Source of the DNA: Paenibacillus sp. YN15
Lineage (GTDB): Bacteria; Bacillota; Bacilli; Paenibacillales; NBRC-103111
NCBI RefSeq assembly: GCF_003285005.1
Contig: NZ_QMFA01000042.1
Span: 1-36,062, forward strand
DNA: 36,062 nucleotides
Direction: 5' to 3'
Of this stretch, positions 33,142-36,062 are shown one piece after another. The notes under the pieces are model-generated. The model did not search any database. It saw only the letters and a list, made by a program, of their open reading frames with translations, and was not told the origin of the DNA. Position numbers and translations under genes: made by a program. Each line of letters opens with the position of its first letter. Position 1 is the stretch's first letter.

Positions 33142-35640
33142 ATGCAATCCATCACATTGACAGAGGGCTGGGAGCACTACCGCGGCGGTTTGGGAGGGAT
33201 TTGGGAGGTTTGGCGGGCGGATAAGCTGCCCAACAGTTTTTTTCATTTGCCGTGGGAAAAGGTGACGCTGCCCCATTGCTTCAACAGCCATGACGGCGTG
33301 GACCCGGACGTGAAGTATTACCAGGGGGAAGGCTGGTACCGGACCCGGCTGCAGATCAATAACCCCTATCCGGGCGGGCGGACGCTGCTTCATTTTGAGG
33401 GTGTGGGGCAAAAATCGGCGGTGTTCATCCATACGGAGGAGCTTGTCCGGCATAACGGCGGCTATGATGAATTTACGGTGGATATTACCGAAGCGGCGGA
33501 GCGCATCCGGCAGCATCCCTTATACGGAGACGGCCGAGTGCCCTTGGCGGTGCTGGCGGACAATTCCCGGGACCTGCAGACAGTGCCGTCGGATATCAGC
33601 GATTTTAACCTGTATGGGGGGATTTACCGGAAGGCGCATCTGGTGTATGTGCCGGCGATCTCCCTGGAGCGGGTGCATGTGGCGGTGGAGACGGAGGAAG
33701 CCGGACTTGGGCAAAAGGGGCAACCCCGCTTCCGGGCACAGGTTTCCGTGCGGACCAGATTGTACAATCCGGCAGGGACAGCGGGGGAGACGCGGCTGAC
33801 GGCTGTGGTCCGCGATCCGTCCGGAACGGAAATCGGCCGGTTCGAGCAGCTGTGCGACCCGTCGCGGGAGGGGACGGTGGAGATCGGTTCCTTCGGGCTG
33901 GAGGAGCCGGTGCTGTGGAGCCCGGACGAGCCTCTTTTGTATACATGTGAGGTTATATTGTCAGGGGAACACGGAGAAACCAAGCTGCTGGAGCGCTTCG
34001 GGGTACGCCACTTTGAATTTGTGCAAAAAGGGCCGTTCCTCCTGAACGGGCAGCGGCTTCTCTTAAACGGCACCCAGCGCCATGAGGACCATGCCGGAGT
34101 AGGAGCGGCGATGACCGATGGGATGATCCGCGCCGAAATGAAGCTGGTGAAGGAAATGGGCGCCAATTTTATCCGGCTGGGCCATTACCAGCAATCCCGG
34201 CTGGTGCTGGACCTGTGCGATGAGCTGGGGCTCTTGGTGTGGGAGGAGATTCCTTGGTGCCGCGGCGGGCTGGGCAATGAGGCGTACAAGGCGCAATGCC
34301 GGGACATGCTCCGGGCGATGATCGACCAGCATTACAACCACCCGTCCGTCATCATCTGGGGACTGGGCAATGAAAATGACTGGGAAGGCGACTACGACTA
34401 TTTTGACAAAGAAGCCATCCGGGCGTTTATGAAGGAGCTGCATGAGCTGTCCCACCGGCTGGACGACTCCCGGGTGACGGCCATCCGTCGCTGCGAATTC
34501 TGCAAGGATCTTGTGGATGTGTATTCCCCCTCCATCTGGGCGGGCTGGTACCGGGGCATCTATACCCAGTATGAAACCTATACCCGCAATGAGTTTGAGC
34601 AGACAGACCGCTTCTTCCATATGGAGTGGGGCGCGGACAATATGGCCGGCCGCCATGTGGAAAAGCCGTACACCGGCTTTGCGGAGATTGCTTCCGGCGT
34701 TACCGCCGAGGAGCGGGACGGGGATTTCCTGATGTCCGGCGGCGAACCCCGGGTATCCGTGCTGGGGGATTGGTCGGAAACCTATTTCTGCGATCTGGCG
34801 GATTGGCATCTGAAATGCCAAGAGACCATGGATTGGCTCACCGGCACGGCCCAATGGGTGTTTAAGGATTTTTCCACCCCGGTGCGTCCGGAGAATCCGG
34901 TGCCGTATGTGAATCAGAAGGGCTTGGTGGAGCGGGATTTGACCAAAAAAGAAGTCTATTACGTCTTCCAATCCTATTGGAGCAAGGAGCCCATGGTGCG
35001 GATCTACGGCCATTCCTGGAAGGTGCGCTGGGGCCGGGCCGGGGAAAAGAAGCGTATCCGCGTCTACTCCAACTGCCGCCGGGTAGAGCTCTTCGTCAAC
35101 GGCGTAAGCCAGGGTGTGAAGGAGCGGAACAACCAGGATTTCCCCTGCGCCGGATTGCGCTGGGACGTGGAGCTGGCGGAGGGAAACAATGAGCTGAAGG
35201 CTGTAGGCTGGAATGGTGATGGCGCAGTTGACGGAGCGGTTGGCGGGGCAGGAGAGTCTGCAGGAGCTTCCGCGGCTGCGGGCAGCGCACAGTCTGCCGC
35301 TGTGGCGGATCAGGTGCAGCTCCGCTATCAGACGGAGACCTGGACGGCGCCGGCTCACCTCCAGCTCACCGCCCGCCGGGTTGCCGCGGACCGGGTGCTG
35401 CTGGAGGCGGAGGCCTATGACGCCAATGGCGTTTACTGCGCCGATGCCGCCTGCTTCGTGCGCTTCTCTACGGCAGGGGATGGCCGGCTGCTGGATAACC
35501 TGGGCACCGCCCAAGGCAGCCGCCTGGTGCAGCTGGCCAACGGCCGGGCGGCCATTTACGCCCAGGTTCAGCCGGGAGCGGGCTTTGTGGCCGCTGTTTC
35601 GGCGGAGGGACTGCCGGCCGCCCATGTGATTGTGACCTAA
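33142..35640 (+). CDS. Glycoside hydrolase family 2 protein (beta-galactosidase type)
   Basis: ATG 33142 follows GAGGAGGGAA. The 832-aa protein has no signal peptide, so it acts in the cytoplasm. The order is: a jelly-roll sugar-binding domain (about 10-185, with GEGWYRTRLQI and SDFNLYGGIYRK), an Ig-like domain (about 190-295), the TIM barrel (about 300-580), and Ig-like C-terminal domains. The acid/base is Glu411 in WGLGNENDW; the nucleophile is Glu495 in FHMEWGADNM. The ending resembles DUF4982-type GH2 proteins. An Ala/Gly/Ser-rich insertion of about 35 residues lies near 693-727. The substrate (beta-galactoside, glucuronide or mannoside) cannot be told by eye. The divergent AraC gene is its likely regulator. 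Confidence 0.92.
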   Translation: MQSITLTEGWEHYRGGLGGIWEVWRADKLPNSFFHLPWEKVTLPHCFNSHDGVDPDVKYYQGEGWYRTRLQINNPYPGGRTLLHFEGVGQKSAVFIHTEELVRHNGGYDEFTVDITEAAERIRQHPLYGDGRVPLAVLADNSRDLQTVPSDISDFNLYGGIYRKAHLVYVPAISLERVHVAVETEEAGLGQKGQPRFRAQVSVRTRLYNPAGTAGETRLTAVVRDPSGTEIGRFEQLCDPSREGTVEIGSFGLEEPVLWSPDEPLLYTCEVILSGEHGETKLLERFGVRHFEFVQKGPFLLNGQRLLLNGTQRHEDHAGVGAAMTDGMIRAEMKLVKEMGANFIRLGHYQQSRLVLDLCDELGLLVWEEIPWCRGGLGNEAYKAQCRDMLRAMIDQHYNHPSVIIWGLGNENDWEGDYDYFDKEAIRAFMKELHELSHRLDDSRVTAIRRCEFCKDLVDVYSPSIWAGWYRGIYTQYETYTRNEFEQTDRFFHMEWGADNMAGRHVEKPYTGFAEIASGVTAEERDGDFLMSGGEPRVSVLGDWSETYFCDLADWHLKCQETMDWLTGTAQWVFKDFSTPVRPENPVPYVNQKGLVERDLTKKEVYYVFQSYWSKEPMVRIYGHSWKVRWGRAGEKKRIRVYSNCRRVELFVNGVSQGVKERNNQDFPCAGLRWDVELAEGNNELKAVGWNGDGAVDGAVGGAGESAGASAAAGSAQSAAVADQVQLRYQTETWTAPAHLQLTARRVAADRVLLEAEAYDANGVYCADAACFVRFSTAGDGRLLDNLGTAQGSRLVQLANGRAAIYAQVQPGAGFVAAVSAEGLPAAHVIVT

Positions 35641-35805
35641 TGCAGGCAGCACTGCTTTCCCGGTAAGGAATGAAAATGGATGAATATTTTTGGCTCTAAC
35701 CATAAATCAGGGCTTGAGCGCGCCTCTGCCTGTTGTCTGTTCATAAGCTTAGGCAGTTTAGCGCAGATTTGAACCCATGGCGATACTGGGAACATGCCCC
35801 CATTC

Positions 35806-35990
35806 CTAACGGCGGTGAGAGCCTCTATTTGCTCCAAAACGGGGGGCTGCCAAATCTAACGGAAGCAGGAGCCCTTATTGGGCTAAAAAAGGACTTGCGG
35901 CGGAGCAATCGGTCCCAATAGCGGCTGTTGCCGCCGTTAGATTGTCTGAAGCGGTGTTTTTGCAGAAATAAGAGCTCCCACTGCCGTTAG
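35806..35990. repeat. Four-box intergenic element, family D
   Basis: Forward boxes start CTAACGG at 35806 and 35856 (50-nt pitch) and end inward in CTATTTG- and TTATTGG-like sequence. Reverse boxes end CCGTTAG at 35940 and 35990 (50). The centre (35882-35913) is 32 nt. Spacers 1 and 2 are also partly complementary, so the element is one long imperfect palindrome. It lies after the GH2 gene; no gene is evident in the rest of 35641-36062. Confidence 0.9.
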
Positions 35991-36062
35991 CGTCAGACCA
36001 TGGCATGGTCTAACAGCCCTCCGTCCGTGGCGTCAAGCACTGATTTTGGCGTAGAGCCATAT

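Overview
The window looks like chromosomal DNA of a GC-rich, low-spore-former-type Firmicute, most likely Paenibacillus or a close relative. Reasons: the strong AGGAGG-type ribosome sites, the B. subtilis-like order of a purine operon under a PurBox pair plus a guanine riboswitch, a small-type PurL with separate PurS and PurQ, a very large S-layer-anchored glycosidase, and AraC/GH2 sugar-use genes. The genus is an inference from these features; no marker gene is present.

Layout. 1-60: paired hairpins resembling the end of an IS200/IS605 element, then a short unrecognised ORF. 376-2652: an unrecognised 402-aa protein followed by a WYL-domain regulator. 2881-3495: GyrI-like protein. 3648-5006: DUF2252 protein. 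5166-6548: CtpA/CtpB-type S41 protease. 6583-21961: the purine operon: PurBoxes, promoter, guanine riboswitch, terminator, then purE-K-B-C-S-Q-L-F-M-N, a stand-alone AICAR transformylase, a PurO-like IMP cyclohydrolase, purD and a terminator. 22239-28700: a 2153-aa secreted modular glycosidase with three SLH domains. 28768-29976: two inverted copies of a 230-nt repeat around a LamG-like gene remnant. 30210-30338 (minus): a 42-aa one-TM protein. 30559-31230: BI-1/YccA-family membrane protein. 31231-32053: imperfect tandem repeats, a long palindromic element, a tRNA-like 3' half, a terminator and another intergenic repeat. 32054-32941 (minus): AraC regulator, divergent from a GH2 glycosidase at 33142-35640. 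35806-35990: a last intergenic repeat.

How the genes work together. The operon encodes the PRPP-to-IMP steps from PurF to IMP. It follows the B. subtilis order, but the usual bifunctional PurH is replaced by two adjacent genes: an AICAR formyltransferase that begins where the cyclohydrolase domain would end, and an archaeal-type PurO-like cyclohydrolase. The SLH glycosidase and the AraC/GH2 pair suggest polysaccharide use at the cell surface followed by intracellular glycoside cleavage.

Most unusual signal. Six intergenic elements (9048-9228, 16461-16655, 28800-28983, 29758-29941, 31667-31860, 35806-35990) fall into four families with unrelated box sequences, yet share one geometry. Each has two ~26-nt forward boxes at a 50-52-nt pitch, a 32-34-nt centre, then two reverse boxes at the same pitch. 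Nearly every box ends inward in a YTATT(T/G)-like motif. Two of them sit inside the purine operon. I regard this as the best candidate for an undescribed system here.
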